Source: an uncultured Bacilli bacterium (lineage in GTDB: Bacteria; Bacillota_I; Bacilli_A; RFN20; CAG-449). From it: a stretch of 64,000 nucleotides of DNA. The stretch lies in NCBI GenBank assembly GCA_947632435.1, contig CANRPC010000004.1, forward strand, positions 1 to 64,000, given 5' to 3'. Shown piece after piece: positions 27,881-37,254 of the stretch (positions are counted from its first letter, which is position 1; each line of letters opens with the position of its first letter). Made by a program: the position numbers and the translations under genes. The notes under the pieces are model-generated. The model was given only the letters and a program-made list of their open reading frames with translations. It searched no databases and was not told where the DNA came from.

Positions 27881-28195
27881 GTGGCACTTTTTTTTCAAAA
27901 TATCATTTTTTATATATTTTTTTTTAAATATAAAATAATAAAATATTTTTGAAAAGTGGCACTTTTTAATAAATATCTTAGAAAAAATACAATTTTAATA
28001 TGATTTTTATATAAAAATATCTTTTTTTCACCCTTTTTTGATATATTTTATTTTTATATTACGTGTCACTTTTTATTAGAAAACTGGCACAAAAGTGGCA
28101 CCAATTAGACACTTTATTTATTTTTTTTGTTTTTTAAAGAAAAATAAATTGATTTATTAAATTAAAAAAATACTTACGTGTCATTTTTGTGTCAC
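27881..28195 (+). repeat. Direct GTGKCAC repeats, candidate phage replication origin
   Basis: A ~330-base gap with no gene, nearly pure A/T except for repeated GTGGCAC/GTGTCAC words, mostly followed by T-tracts: 27881, 27956, 28063, 28095, 28189, with near copies CTGGCAC (28084) and GTGTCAT (28178). All are in the same orientation, like iterons. The location beside the replication cassette suits an origin or an initiator/SSB binding region. The first copy is 27 bases beyond the promoter-like element. Confidence 0.5.
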
Positions 28196-28200
28196 TTTTT

Positions 28201-28674
28201 TTATGCTTTTTCTAATAAAATAAAAGGTGGATCATTATCTTTTTGATGAAAATATTTATGTATAATACTAAACTTAATTTTAAAACCAACTAGGGGTTCT
28301 AAAACGCATATAAATGTATTTGCATATACATTAAATGCATAATTAAAATTAACATCATTTCGATCTTGATAAATATATATTGGTAAATATGTTATCGAAT
28401 TAAAATAAGTAATTACATCTTTTAAAGATAAAATTGTATTTGTATATTTTTTGAATGTTTTTAATTGTTGTTCATTGATTACAAAATCATACATACTATG
28501 TTTCATTGCAATTAATAATTTTTTATCAATTAGTTGTTCATTAGTAATCTCATTTTTACCATCATGCAAAAATAAATATGTATTATTATTATTTATATTA
28601 TCAATTAAATTTCCATAACTATCTTTTAAATATTTTGGATATGAATAAATGTTTACTTTTTCGTATTCAGTCAT
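28201..28674 (-). CDS. Conserved-position hypothetical protein of replication cassette
   Basis: 157 residues, mixed alpha/beta, rich in Asn, Tyr and Ile. No motif recognised. The ATG overlaps the helicase stop (ATGA) and has TGGAGGA upstream, so it is co-translated with the helicase. Ends in a T-rich, repeat-bearing non-coding region. Confidence 0.6.
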   Translation of the reverse strand: MTEYEKVNIYSYPKYLKDSYGNLIDNINNNNTYLFLHDGKNEITNEQLIDKKLLIAMKHSMYDFVINEQQLKTFKKYTNTILSLKDVITYFNSITYLPIYIYQDRNDVNFNYAFNVYANTFICVLEPLVGFKIKFSIIHKYFHQKDNDPPFILLEKA

Positions 28675-29996
28675 ATAATTTCCTCCAGTATTTTATTTTT
28701 TTTATTAATTATTAAAGGTGCATAATCTTTATTATTAAAATTCTTTTTTTGCTTAAGTTTTTGATTAATTCTAATATCAATTTTAGATTTTGAAATTAAT
28801 ATATAATAATACAAATCTTGAAATGGTGTATTAAGTCTATCAATACGTCCCATAGCTTGATGCATAACTTTGTATGAATGATTTAATGAATAAAATATTA
28901 TTGTGTCTGTTTGGATACAATTCCATCCTTCACATCCAGCTGTATATTCAACTAAATATACCCATTTTGTTGTATTAAGTATTTCTTGATGTTTTTGACC
29001 ATTCCATTCTGAAAAAGGATAATTTGCATTCACTAAAAGTTTTCTTAATAATTCCAATTCATAATTAAATGAATAAAATATTATTACTTTTGGATGATTT
29101 GCAAGAATATCAAGAACCGCGTTTAAGCGTGTGATATCTGAATTTACTAATTTTCTTAATGTAAAACAGAATTCGCTTGCATTTTTAATTGGCTCATTTG
29201 TATAAATGTTCCAATGAGTACTATTTATTTGTTTATATTTATAAATATCATATTCAACAGATACATAACATGCATGTTTTATTGTTTTTCTTTCAAAATG
29301 CATATCAATTAGAATATCATTTCTATGTTTGATTAAAATGCCTTCATTAAAATATTTTTTTATACAAGGGTAAGGTGTATGGGTAGACCATATAATATGT
29401 TGATTACTAAAATCAGTTTTATTTTTATAAAAACCATTAGCAATAAACACAGGAATATAATCACTCCATGTATCGCCAGGTGTAGCTGATAATAATATCC
29501 ATTTATTATTTTTTGCTATTTTTAAAAATGATTTAACCCATACACCATAACCAACTAATCTTTGTTCATCTAATATAAAAAAAGCATTAGAAATATCTAT
29601 GTATTTTTTAATATTATTCCATGAGTCAATTATTATCTTGTTTTTAAAAAAATTACATTCCGAATTAGAAGACATACCAAACTTTGCTAATTCGTAATCC
29701 CATGTGTGACTATCACGATTTTTTGCAGTTGTAATAATATATAAATCACAAAGTTTTTTAATTGGAAAAGATATAAGTTTATTACTTTTTTTATCAGTAT
29801 CAACATCAAAAAATTCATGTTTTATATAAATACCTTTTTTGTTCTTTTTTATGTAAAAAACTTTTCCGCCTTGTGATTTATAATAATATGCAATGGCAGT
29901 CCTTGACTTACCAGAACCGACATCACCATTCAAAATGCAACCGTTTTTCATTTTTTTTAATGCGTCAGCCTGGTAGTCAAATAAAAGTTCTGCCAT
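28671..29996 (-). CDS. SNF2-like superfamily 2 helicase
   Basis: 441 residues. N-terminal Q-like LFDYQADAL, motif I LNGDVGSGKSRT (~23-33), motif II FILDEQRLVG (DEQR in place of the usual DEAH), motif III WILLSATPGDTWSDY, then motif V LVEYTAGCEGWNC and motif VI HQAMGRIDRLN with the arginine finger. These phage SNF2-type ATPases travel with VRR-NUC nuclease, SSB-like and polymerase genes in Firmicutes prophages and act on DNA in replication or recombination. It starts six bases after the SSB-like gene. Confidence 0.88.
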   Translation of the reverse strand: MAELLFDYQADALKKMKNGCILNGDVGSGKSRTAIAYYYKSQGGKVFYIKKNKKGIYIKHEFFDVDTDKKSNKLISFPIKKLCDLYIITTAKNRDSHTWDYELAKFGMSSNSECNFFKNKIIIDSWNNIKKYIDISNAFFILDEQRLVGYGVWVKSFLKIAKNNKWILLSATPGDTWSDYIPVFIANGFYKNKTDFSNQHIIWSTHTPYPCIKKYFNEGILIKHRNDILIDMHFERKTIKHACYVSVEYDIYKYKQINSTHWNIYTNEPIKNASEFCFTLRKLVNSDITRLNAVLDILANHPKVIIFYSFNYELELLRKLLVNANYPFSEWNGQKHQEILNTTKWVYLVEYTAGCEGWNCIQTDTIIFYSLNHSYKVMHQAMGRIDRLNTPFQDLYYYILISKSKIDIRINQKLKQKKNFNNKDYAPLIINKKNKILEEII

Positions 29997-30001
29997 TTTT
30001 A

Positions 30002-30568
30002 TTAAAACGTATCTTCTTCTATTTTATTTAGTGCTTCGTCTGCTTCTTCATATTCAGCATAATATCCACCGTATAAATCGGAAGGTCTAAGCACTACTCT
30101 TAAATCATCTAAATATGCACTTGTTCTTGCCTTATCAAGCACAACAGTATGAAATAATTTAAATGTTAAATCAACTCTTTCAAAGGATGCAAAATCTAAA
30201 GATCCTAATGTTTCTGCAGTTAATACCTTTTTATATTTTGTTCCGTCCAATTTAGTACCGTATGTAGCTATTGTTGGTGGATATTCAGAATTAAGATTTA
30301 CTTTAATAGTAATGTATTTTAAACTATCCTCTGATGATTCTCCATCACGAATTCTTTCTTTTACATTTAAGCCTTCTTCTAATAATCGATCTGCTGCTTC
30401 TGTTGTTAAACATAAACAAAAGTTTCGATTGCCTTCACGATTAAAATCAGTTTTTCTTCCTGAAAAGTTTTTATACATGATAACTGCATTACGTACAGTT
30501 ATTCTTTTTCCTATTTTTTCAAATTCACTATTTGCAATAGCATCTTTAATGTTAGAATAATTTGCCAT
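30002..30568 (-). CDS. Phage ssDNA-binding-like protein (DUF2815-like)
   Basis: 188 residues starting MANYSNIKDAIANSEFEKIG; the start is fixed by AGGAGGAAATTATAAA immediately upstream. NFSGRKTDFNREGNRNFCL and the beta-rich KYITIKVNLNSEYPPTI and DLTFKLFHTVVLDKARTSAYLDDLRVV segments look like an OB-fold protein of the DUF2815 type, with an acidic C-terminal tail (EEADEALNKIEEDTF), as in single-strand-binding proteins that recruit partners. It lies between the polymerase fusion and the helicase. Confidence 0.65.
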   Translation of the reverse strand: MANYSNIKDAIANSEFEKIGKRITVRNAVIMYKNFSGRKTDFNREGNRNFCLCLTTEAADRLLEEGLNVKERIRDGESSEDSLKYITIKVNLNSEYPPTIATYGTKLDGTKYKKVLTAETLGSLDFASFERVDLTFKLFHTVVLDKARTSAYLDDLRVVLRPSDLYGGYYAEYEEADEALNKIEEDTF

Positions 30569-30627
30569 TTTATAATTTCCTCCTATTATTCTTTTTTTTT
30601 TAAATATCATTATTCTAAAGAGCAAAT

Positions 30628-33600
30628 TTAATCATCACTAGTAAATTGCTCATAATCTCCATATTTGTTAATTGTTTCAATTGCTTCATTAACAAAATTA
30701 TCAAAGTAAGATAAATCAATATCATTTTCTTTATTAAAAAGTTTTACATCTTCTGATTCTAACCATCTATATCCAGATGCATCATTAACAGAATCATATT
30801 TAATGCTTCCGTCTTTGTTATATGCTTTTCTCAAAAGTAATCCACCATTACATCCAGGTTTAATTGGACAAAATGAACCAACTTTTCCTACAAATTTCAT
30901 AGCATGACCTTCTTTTATTTTTTCATCTATTTCGTTATCTGTAAGATCAGAATATGATTGCAACATCATTTCTTCTTTTTTGGTAAATTTTGTTTCATTA
31001 TTCTTTTTACGTAAGCGAATACTTTTTAATTTTTCATAAATTGTTACATCTGGTTTATTTTCATTTAAATCAAGATATATTGCCGTACGCACTTCTTTTG
31101 TTATACATAAATCACTAAATTCAATTGACTCTTTTGTAAAACATTTTTTATAGACGTAAGGCATTTGAAATTGTGCTCCAGTTGCTGTCCATTTGCCAGC
31201 TTCCTCGCCAAATTTTACTTTTGCAATATAAACTGATTTATTTACAAGACATAAACGTTCATAAGTTGCTTCATGTTCAAATTCATAACCATATTTTTTA
31301 GCAAATTCCATACAAAAATTCTTAATATCGTCTGTCATATTTGGAATCTTAATAGAATCTGTTTTAATATGTGCTACTTCAAAACCTCTTGATTTAACTT
31401 CATCTTCTAATGTTCTCATAAATAAAGCGCCTCTTAAAGCAACAATATTGTTAACATTTCGTGGATCTTTAAAAGGATTATCAAAATTTGCACAAGTTAA
31501 CCCATAAACGGAATTTATAGGAATTTTTAAGGCTTTTGACAATCTCTTTGCTTTTGTAGCATCAGTTAAATATTTTTTTAATTTTCCACCAAACAATTTA
31601 CCAACAGATTCAAAATCACCATGCTTAATATAAACTCTAGCATCAACTAAATTTTTATAATTTATGGTATAATCACCAAAGAAATTTAATGCAATAGCAC
31701 TATGTGGATGCATTGAAACAATATCAAGTAATCCAACATTACTATACATTCCAGGGGTAGCATCAACAAAACCACCAGAGCCTAAATCAGTTCCTCGATA
31801 CATATTTACATAACTAACCGATCCATTAGCACCAACACATTTTTTGTATTCATATCCAGGAAATTCCTTAGATAAATCTGTATATACTAATTGAGGGTGC
31901 TTTTCATTACCAAATATCAATTTAGTTGTAATACTATTTGTTGTATCATTCACAGTCATATCTGCTATATCCGCTAATATTTCTCTAGCTAAAAAATCTT
32001 CTTGCGTCGCTTTCCAAACTGCTTCTGTAGAAAGTACATCATTATCACAATATTCAGCAACTTCTATCCATTTTTCTTCGGGTATAGGTTTATCCCATTC
32101 ATATCCTAATTCTTTATGATGTAAACCTAATTCAATTTCCCATTTTTTTAAGGATTTTTTATCGCTTGAATAATCGTAAATATCTGTGTAGGACAAGTTA
32201 TAAGCGGCACCAAAAGTCCCTTTGCGCTCATTTATTATTGATTGTGATAAAATAAATAATTGTTCACAAGAATATCCTAAATGTTTAGCATAAATCATGT
32301 GATTATCATAACTTCTATTATTAAATCCAACTAACCTATATTTAAATAAAGTTTCTATTTCTGCAGCACTTGGATTAATCATTCTATTAACTCCAGGAAC
32401 ATCTAATATTTTCCAATTTACAAGAAATAAATTTGGGAATGACTCCACATCAAAAAATACAATTGGTGCTTCATCATTATTTATAAATTCTGCATTTTCT
32501 TCGGATTTAAATTTCATCATCATGACTTTTTTTATACATTTTTCAGATTGATGTGTACTTGCTGCTGCAAAATTTAATATTGCATCATACATATTTGTCA
32601 CATCGTATTTAATTCCACTATTATAAGCTTCTTCTAAATCATTATAAATATAATTTATAGACACTGTTGTCGAGCCATATTTTTTATGTAAGTTTTCTAA
32701 AATTCTATTACGTAAATGTTTATCATCTTGAATAGTTTGTGTACTAATCACTTTTCGTTCTCCTTTAAAAGGTAATCCAGATGATATGGTATTAATTTCT
32801 TCAGAATTACATTTTGTTAATTTTCTTCTAAGAGAACTATTACCAGTAAATATCTTTATTTCAATATCATCTGCATATAATCTATTAAGCTTCTTAATAT
32901 CGCCGTTATAAATATAATGCAAGTGAATACCTGCACCAGATTTGCTTAATTCAGCATATGTTTTAGGAAATTTTGAAGCTTCTTTAAGATTTAATTCGTA
33001 AGATTTATTGCCTTGTTCATCTTTTAAATCAAAATCTATGACTATATGATTTTCAGGCAATTTTAAGTAATGTAATTCATTACTGGAAATATCTTTTAAT
33101 GTTGTAGTAACATCAGACCATTTTTTTATTGGTGTACCACCTTCATTGGCATATTGTGCTGGATAATCTTTGCATAAAATATCAAGTTTAGAAGGTTGTA
33201 CTTTAAAATCTATCATTTCATTTATTACATTATTTGTTTTATTACTTTTAATCAGTTTTTGCTTTTCAAACAATTCTTTTTTAAAACCTGAATAGTAATG
33301 CCTAACATAATCGTCACCAACATGTTTCCGCTCATCATAATCTCGAAAATAATCTTTTAATTCTGTTTTAAACATGCTTTTACTATATGGAAATTTTACT
33401 TTGGAATCTTCACAATATTGTTTATACATATCCCAAGCTGATTTTAATGTTGTTCCATCTTCATGACTAAAAACAATATAACAATCATCAATAAAATTGA
33501 AGAAATCATTAGATTCTTCCATCATTCCCATCGGTTTATAATCATCAAATATTTCGGGATTATTTTCATATACTTTTTTACATTTATATGCTATATGTCC

Positions 33601-34560
33601 CAGTTCAAATTTGACTTGTTCTTTTAGGAACAAATATCTATCTTTAGGAATAATATTTCCACTTGGATGTACATCAATAAGTCTTCTCATAAGTCCAGAT
33701 TTTCCATCTGTAATTTTTACATATTTATTACTTGCAACAATTAAAAAAGTTGAAAACTCTCTATAATATAAAGATTTATGTTTTTCATTAACTGTCATTT
33801 CTTCATGAGATACAATTGAGTTTATTGTTTCATTTTTTTCTATTTTTGATAAATCACCATCAAAATTAAACGCTACTAATGGATTTTTCTTAAATTGTTC
33901 TAAAGCAAATTGATTTGAAGATGATCCTAATGAAGATGCATTAAATACTGAATAATATCCTTTAAATAACATTTGGATAATTTTTAATATTGTACCTTTA
34001 CCTGCTCCTGGTGCACCATATAACACTAAAAATTTTTCAATGTATTTTGAAGCCCCAGTAACAATTGCACCAATTGACCATTCAATTTTTAGACGTTCTT
34101 CTTCAGAATATAAAGTTGAAATAAGTTCATCCCATGCATCACATTTTCCTTCTTCAAGAGCATAAGGAAGATGTTGACTAGAATAATCTTCTTTGGTTGT
34201 TTTTTGATTTAAAAATACTAATGAATTATCTAGATTTTTAAAATTATTACACATTTGTTTTTTGCAATAATTATGCCACTTATCAATATATCCAGTTTCA
34301 GCATCCCAAAGATGCATTATTTTAAAATGTTCATCAAACGTTCTATTTTTTTCTTTTGCATATTTATCTAATTCAAAATCAATCAATCGAATTGCATCTT
34401 GCTCATCAGTAGACCATCTATTTTGTTCTTCATCCCAAATAGCATAAAAATCATTTGATTTAATCATGAGGTCATTACTTTTACAAATTATAAATCTTGG
34501 ATAGATTTCCACAACACCATATTTTAAACTCCGTTCAGATATCATTAAGAAATCTAACAT
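30628..34560 (-). CDS. Replicative fusion: SF3/D5 helicase, AEP-type primase, family B DNA polymerase
   Basis: About 1310 residues in one frame (an in-frame TTG lies two codons upstream; AGGAGG serves either). Rough domains: 85-330, D5-like SF3 helicase with Walker A LYGAPGAGKGT (~182-192), Walker B AFNFDGD and sensor LIVASNK; ~455-600, archaeo-eukaryotic-primase-like core with VIDFDLKD, SGAGIHLHYIY and IEIKIFTGN; ~700-850, 3'-5' exonuclease (FFDVESFP, VGFNNRSYDNHM, YCDNDVLST); ~940-1150, polymerase with motif A LLDIVSMHPHSAI, motif B KIPINSVYG and motif C HIKTDSIKI. Motif C has K-T-D instead of D-T-D. This would unwind, prime and copy phage DNA as one protein. The domain order, helicase first, is unusual. 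Confidence 0.88.
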   Translation of the reverse strand: MLDFLMISERSLKYGVVEIYPRFIICKSNDLMIKSNDFYAIWDEEQNRWSTDEQDAIRLIDFELDKYAKEKNRTFDEHFKIMHLWDAETGYIDKWHNYCKKQMCNNFKNLDNSLVFLNQKTTKEDYSSQHLPYALEEGKCDAWDELISTLYSEEERLKIEWSIGAIVTGASKYIEKFLVLYGAPGAGKGTILKIIQMLFKGYYSVFNASSLGSSSNQFALEQFKKNPLVAFNFDGDLSKIEKNETINSIVSHEEMTVNEKHKSLYYREFSTFLIVASNKYVKITDGKSGLMRRLIDVHPSGNIIPKDRYLFLKEQVKFELGHIAYKCKKVYENNPEIFDDYKPMGMMEESNDFFNFIDDCYIVFSHEDGTTLKSAWDMYKQYCEDSKVKFPYSKSMFKTELKDYFRDYDERKHVGDDYVRHYYSGFKKELFEKQKLIKSNKTNNVINEMIDFKVQPSKLDILCKDYPAQYANEGGTPIKKWSDVTTTLKDISSNELHYLKLPENHIVIDFDLKDEQGNKSYELNLKEASKFPKTYAELSKSGAGIHLHYIYNGDIKKLNRLYADDIEIKIFTGNSSLRRKLTKCNSEEINTISSGLPFKGERKVISTQTIQDDKHLRNRILENLHKKYGSTTVSINYIYNDLEEAYNSGIKYDVTNMYDAILNFAAASTHQSEKCIKKVMMMKFKSEENAEFINNDEAPIVFFDVESFPNLFLVNWKILDVPGVNRMINPSAAEIETLFKYRLVGFNNRSYDNHMIYAKHLGYSCEQLFILSQSIINERKGTFGAAYNLSYTDIYDYSSDKKSLKKWEIELGLHHKELGYEWDKPIPEEKWIEVAEYCDNDVLSTEAVWKATQEDFLAREILADIADMTVNDTTNSITTKLIFGNEKHPQLVYTDLSKEFPGYEYKKCVGANGSVSYVNMYRGTDLGSGGFVDATPGMYSNVGLLDIVSMHPHSAIALNFFGDYTINYKNLVDARVYIKHGDFESVGKLFGGKLKKYLTDATKAKRLSKALKIPINSVYGLTCANFDNPFKDPRNVNNIVALRGALFMRTLEDEVKSRGFEVAHIKTDSIKIPNMTDDIKNFCMEFAKKYGYEFEHEATYERLCLVNKSVYIAKVKFGEEAGKWTATGAQFQMPYVYKKCFTKESIEFSDLCITKEVRTAIYLDLNENKPDVTIYEKLKSIRLRKKNNETKFTKKEEMMLQSYSDLTDNEIDEKIKEGHAMKFVGKVGSFCPIKPGCNGGLLLRKAYNKDGSIKYDSVNDASGYRWLESEDVKLFNKENDIDLSYFDNFVNEAIETINKYGDYEQFTSDD

Positions 34561-34575
34561 TTTCAATTTGACCTC

Positions 34576-34758
34576 CTAATCAATATTTGTATTATTTATT
34601 TTTGTTGTTTTAGAGTTATTAGATGTTTTGAATACTTTTTTATATTCGGTAAATGTAACTAAAATTAATTCGCCGAGTAAAAGTGATAATGCTAAATTAT
34701 TTATAGCTATAATATTTTTTAAAATATTCATTCTTAATAATAAACTTCTTTTTTTCAT
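34576..34758 (-). CDS. Small single-pass membrane protein
   Basis: 60 residues from MKKRSLLLRMNILKN, with one transmembrane helix (NNLALSLLLGELILVTF) and a basic, Asn/Thr-rich tail. TGGAGGA lies 9 bases before the ATG. It immediately precedes the polymerase fusion gene. Function unknown. Confidence 0.6.
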   Translation of the reverse strand: MKKRSLLLRMNILKNIIAINNLALSLLLGELILVTFTEYKKVFKTSNNSKTTKINNTNID

Positions 34759-34796
34759 TTTTATTTTCCTCCACATTTTATATTTTTATAAATTTC

Positions 34797-34970
34797 TTAT
34801 TTTGATTTTTTTATTATTTCATCTGCGAAACAATCATCTGGTTCTGGGCAATGAAACGGACATCTTGGATCACAACCAAAATAAGACAATTCAAAATTAT
34901 GAAGATTATATTTTTTACAGAATTCCTCTATTACTTCTTTTTCTGTATAATCACTTAATTCTTTTTTCAT
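34797..34970 (-). CDS. Small cysteine-rich protein
   Basis: 57 residues (MKKELSDYTEKEVIEEFCKKY...). The C-terminal half contains GCDPRCPFHCPEPDDC, a compact Cys cluster likely to bind zinc. Start chosen by AAAGG about 8 bases upstream; it overlaps the preceding gene end. Unknown function. Confidence 0.6.
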   Translation of the reverse strand: MKKELSDYTEKEVIEEFCKKYNLHNFELSYFGCDPRCPFHCPEPDDCFADEIIKKSK

Positions 34971-35535
34971 ATATACCTTTCTCGATTCCATATTTTTTAT
35001 CTAAATACCAATTCATTTGATACCATATTTCAATTTTTCTTAAATCAATTTGAATTCCAGGAATATAAAATAATCCACCTTTACCATCAGGTTCATAATC
35101 TCTATTGAGGAATTTTTCAATTATATAATTAAATTCATTTTCATCAAAATTAGTATTTAAAAATTTAATTAATCCTAAACTTTCAAGCATATCAAAAAAC
35201 CATACACTTGTATGATTTGTTTCATCAATGCAACTCATAATTTCGTTTTCACAACGTATGGCTAATGCAATCATCATTTCCAATATTGAAACAAATTTAT
35301 GATTAAAATATAAATCAGAATGCAAATTTGAAGAAATTTCACAATATTTTATAAATAAATCTCGTCCATCTTCCATTCTATTGACATCCTTTGGATGAAT
35401 ATAAATGAAGGGTTTTTCATATAAAGCTTTCAAAACATTCATCCAAGGTTCAATATCAAAGTTATCATTTTCAATAAGACTACATAGCCAATAAAAATAG
35501 TTCCTATCCTTAACTGTTGTAGAATTCTCTCTCAC
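34951..35535 (-). CDS. Conserved phage protein, unknown (DRNYFYWLC family)
   Basis: 194 residues from a GTG start with AGGA nine bases upstream; the longer open frame would run far into the preceding gene. Contains DRNYFYWLCSLI, YIHPKDVNRMEDGRDLF, VSILEMMIALAIRCENEIM, FFDMLESLGLIKF and NRDYEPDGKGGLFYI then EIWYQMNWYLDKK. These blocks recur in a family common in Firmicutes gut phages and often found near DUF6353 genes, as here. Soluble, all-alpha; role unknown. Confidence 0.65.
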   Translation of the reverse strand: MRENSTTVKDRNYFYWLCSLIENDNFDIEPWMNVLKALYEKPFIYIHPKDVNRMEDGRDLFIKYCEISSNLHSDLYFNHKFVSILEMMIALAIRCENEIMSCIDETNHTSVWFFDMLESLGLIKFLNTNFDENEFNYIIEKFLNRDYEPDGKGGLFYIPGIQIDLRKIEIWYQMNWYLDKKYGIEKGIYEKRIK

Positions 35536-36028
35536 ATCGATAAATCCTATAATATATATTGTCTTTTGAATCATAAATATAAATTGCATTATCATCAAAA
35601 AGATAATCATAATTATCATAATTTAAATATTTAAGAAATAGAGATGAAATATTTATGTCACCAAAAGTTTCTTTAATATTAATAATTTTGTTATCCGAAT
35701 TTGTTAGAATATCATCTAAATAATAATAACAATTTATAAAATCAGTTCCTTCTGGTATTAAACTTAGAGATACATCACTAAATCCTTCCTTAAATTTTGA
35801 TGAAGCATTTATATTTAGTTTCCATGTTGTGTCACATTTACTAACTGTTGCAGTATCATCATTTTTAACTATAGTTTTAAGATCTTCTTGAATTTTATCA
35901 TTTTGATTTTTTAGATCACTTATTTGCTCTTTTAAATTATTATTTTTTTTTAGTACAAATTTGTATCCAAAAACAAAACCTAACATTCCTGTTATAACTG
36001 GAATCGCATAATTAATAGTTATTTTCAT
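35510..36028 (-). CDS. Membrane-anchored protein with coiled coil
   Basis: 172 residues from MKITINYAIPVITGMLG (GGAG upstream). One N-terminal transmembrane helix (IPVITGMLGFVFGYKFV), a short coiled coil (LKEQISDLKNQNDKIQEDLKTI) and a soluble C-terminal domain of ~110 residues I do not recognise. Overlaps the next gene by 26 bases. Probably an inner-membrane accessory protein. Confidence 0.6.
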   Translation of the reverse strand: MKITINYAIPVITGMLGFVFGYKFVLKKNNNLKEQISDLKNQNDKIQEDLKTIVKNDDTATVSKCDTTWKLNINASSKFKEGFSDVSLSLIPEGTDFINCYYYLDDILTNSDNKIINIKETFGDINISSLFLKYLNYDNYDYLFDDNAIYIYDSKDNIYYRIYRCEREFYNS

Positions 36029-36035
36029 ATTTTTT

Positions 36036-36221
36036 TTAATCTCCATAATTTTGTGTATTTTTCTTAAAAAATTTCTTTTTATTAGTATTCAATATTAATA
36101 AGGTTATGCCAAAACTTATACCACATCCTAATAAGATTCCATCAGTGAATCCATAAATATAATTAAGATATGATTTAATATCAGAATACATTTTTATTTG
36201 TTTTAAAATTATTTTATCCAT
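36036..36221 (-). CDS. Small membrane protein
   Basis: 61 residues with one transmembrane helix (DGILLGCGISFGITLLIL) and a basic C-terminus (KKKFFKK). AAGGAG precedes the ATG. Part of the accessory membrane-protein island; function unknown. Confidence 0.55.
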   Translation of the reverse strand: MDKIILKQIKMYSDIKSYLNYIYGFTDGILLGCGISFGITLLILNTNKKKFFKKNTQNYGD

Positions 36222-36243
36222 GATTTTTCTCCTTTTTATTTGT

Positions 36244-37239
36244 TTAACATTTTACATACGACATAAATGTTTTTTTGTGATTACCTTTTTTATCGTAACC
36301 ACCTGTAAGAATATCTCCATCTGGATTAAATTCTAGAACCATTCCAGGATTTCCACTACGAATAATTTCACGTGCTCTATATGAATAAGAACCATCAGGA
36401 TTTGTTAAACCAAATGAAACACGATTAGCACGAGTTGAATCTTCTGGATCATAAATCCATCCTATTACTTTTGCTTGTTGTCTTTGTCTAACTGTTAACC
36501 AACCCATTTGATAACCTAATGTTTCCCATACATCTTCCATAAATAAATATCCTTGAATCTTCAATTTCATGGTCAATGAACTTTCTTTGGCAATTAATAA
36601 ATCTAAATTATAATTAACGTTTTCTACAAATCCAGGAATTGTTTCATCAAACATTGCGATAAAATCTCCAGGAATAGGTTTTTCTTCTAATGTTGAAATT
36701 TCTTCTAATTCTCCAGTATCTTTATTAAGAACTTGTTTCTTTGTTTCTTTTAATCCTTTTACAATTTCGTCATCTACTGCTTCACCATATTTTTCTTTTA
36801 TTCTATTTCTATATGTAGAATATCCAGCTTTAACTGATGCATAAGCAGCTGCTAACGCCGCATTTCGATTTGCCATTATGTTATGGTTACCAATCGTTGA
36901 AGCAACTGAACAAGCATATAATAATATTGTTGGTGCATAAATTTTTAATATTTTTCCGCTTGATTTAGCCAAAGTTTTTATTATACAATTGCGTGCAGTT
37001 GTTTTATTTATTTTTCTTTTTTCATCATTATATAAATCATTTATATCACTAATTTTATTTTTAGTTTCTTCAATTACTGGCATAGCTTTATGACTTGCAA
37101 CTGAAGCAGTTACAATAGCAATACCACTAGCGGCAATACTTGTTATTGTTAGTATTGTTGGTAAATTCTTTCTAACAAAATATAATAATCCGCTTTTGAA
37201 TCTAATTCTTGAAATCATTTTGTTTATTATTTTATCCAT
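36244..37239 (-). CDS. DUF6353-like membrane protein, paralogue A
   Basis: 331 residues. N-terminal half has two hydrophobic blocks (LPTILTITSIAASGIAIV and LKIYAPTILLYACSVASTIG) followed by NIMANRNAALAAAYASVKAGYSTYRNRIKEKYGEAVDDEIVKG; the C-terminal half is soluble, ending with Gly-rich lines (GNPGMVLEFNPDGDI). The RNAALAAAYA/YRN signature is that of DUF6353 phage membrane proteins. Two further paralogues lie upstream. Role unknown; TGGAGGA precedes the start. Confidence 0.75.
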   Translation of the reverse strand: MDKIINKMISRIRFKSGLLYFVRKNLPTILTITSIAASGIAIVTASVASHKAMPVIEETKNKISDINDLYNDEKRKINKTTARNCIIKTLAKSSGKILKIYAPTILLYACSVASTIGNHNIMANRNAALAAAYASVKAGYSTYRNRIKEKYGEAVDDEIVKGLKETKKQVLNKDTGELEEISTLEEKPIPGDFIAMFDETIPGFVENVNYNLDLLIAKESSLTMKLKIQGYLFMEDVWETLGYQMGWLTVRQRQQAKVIGWIYDPEDSTRANRVSFGLTNPDGSYSYRAREIIRSGNPGMVLEFNPDGDILTGGYDKKGNHKKTFMSYVKC

Positions 37240-37254
37240 TTTTCCTCCATTTAA

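Noticed and set aside
30628-34560. PolA (family A) polymerase, usual in such cassettes
   Set aside because: Motifs A, B and C match family B lines (DxxSMHP, NSxYG, TDS), not the family A HDE-type motif.
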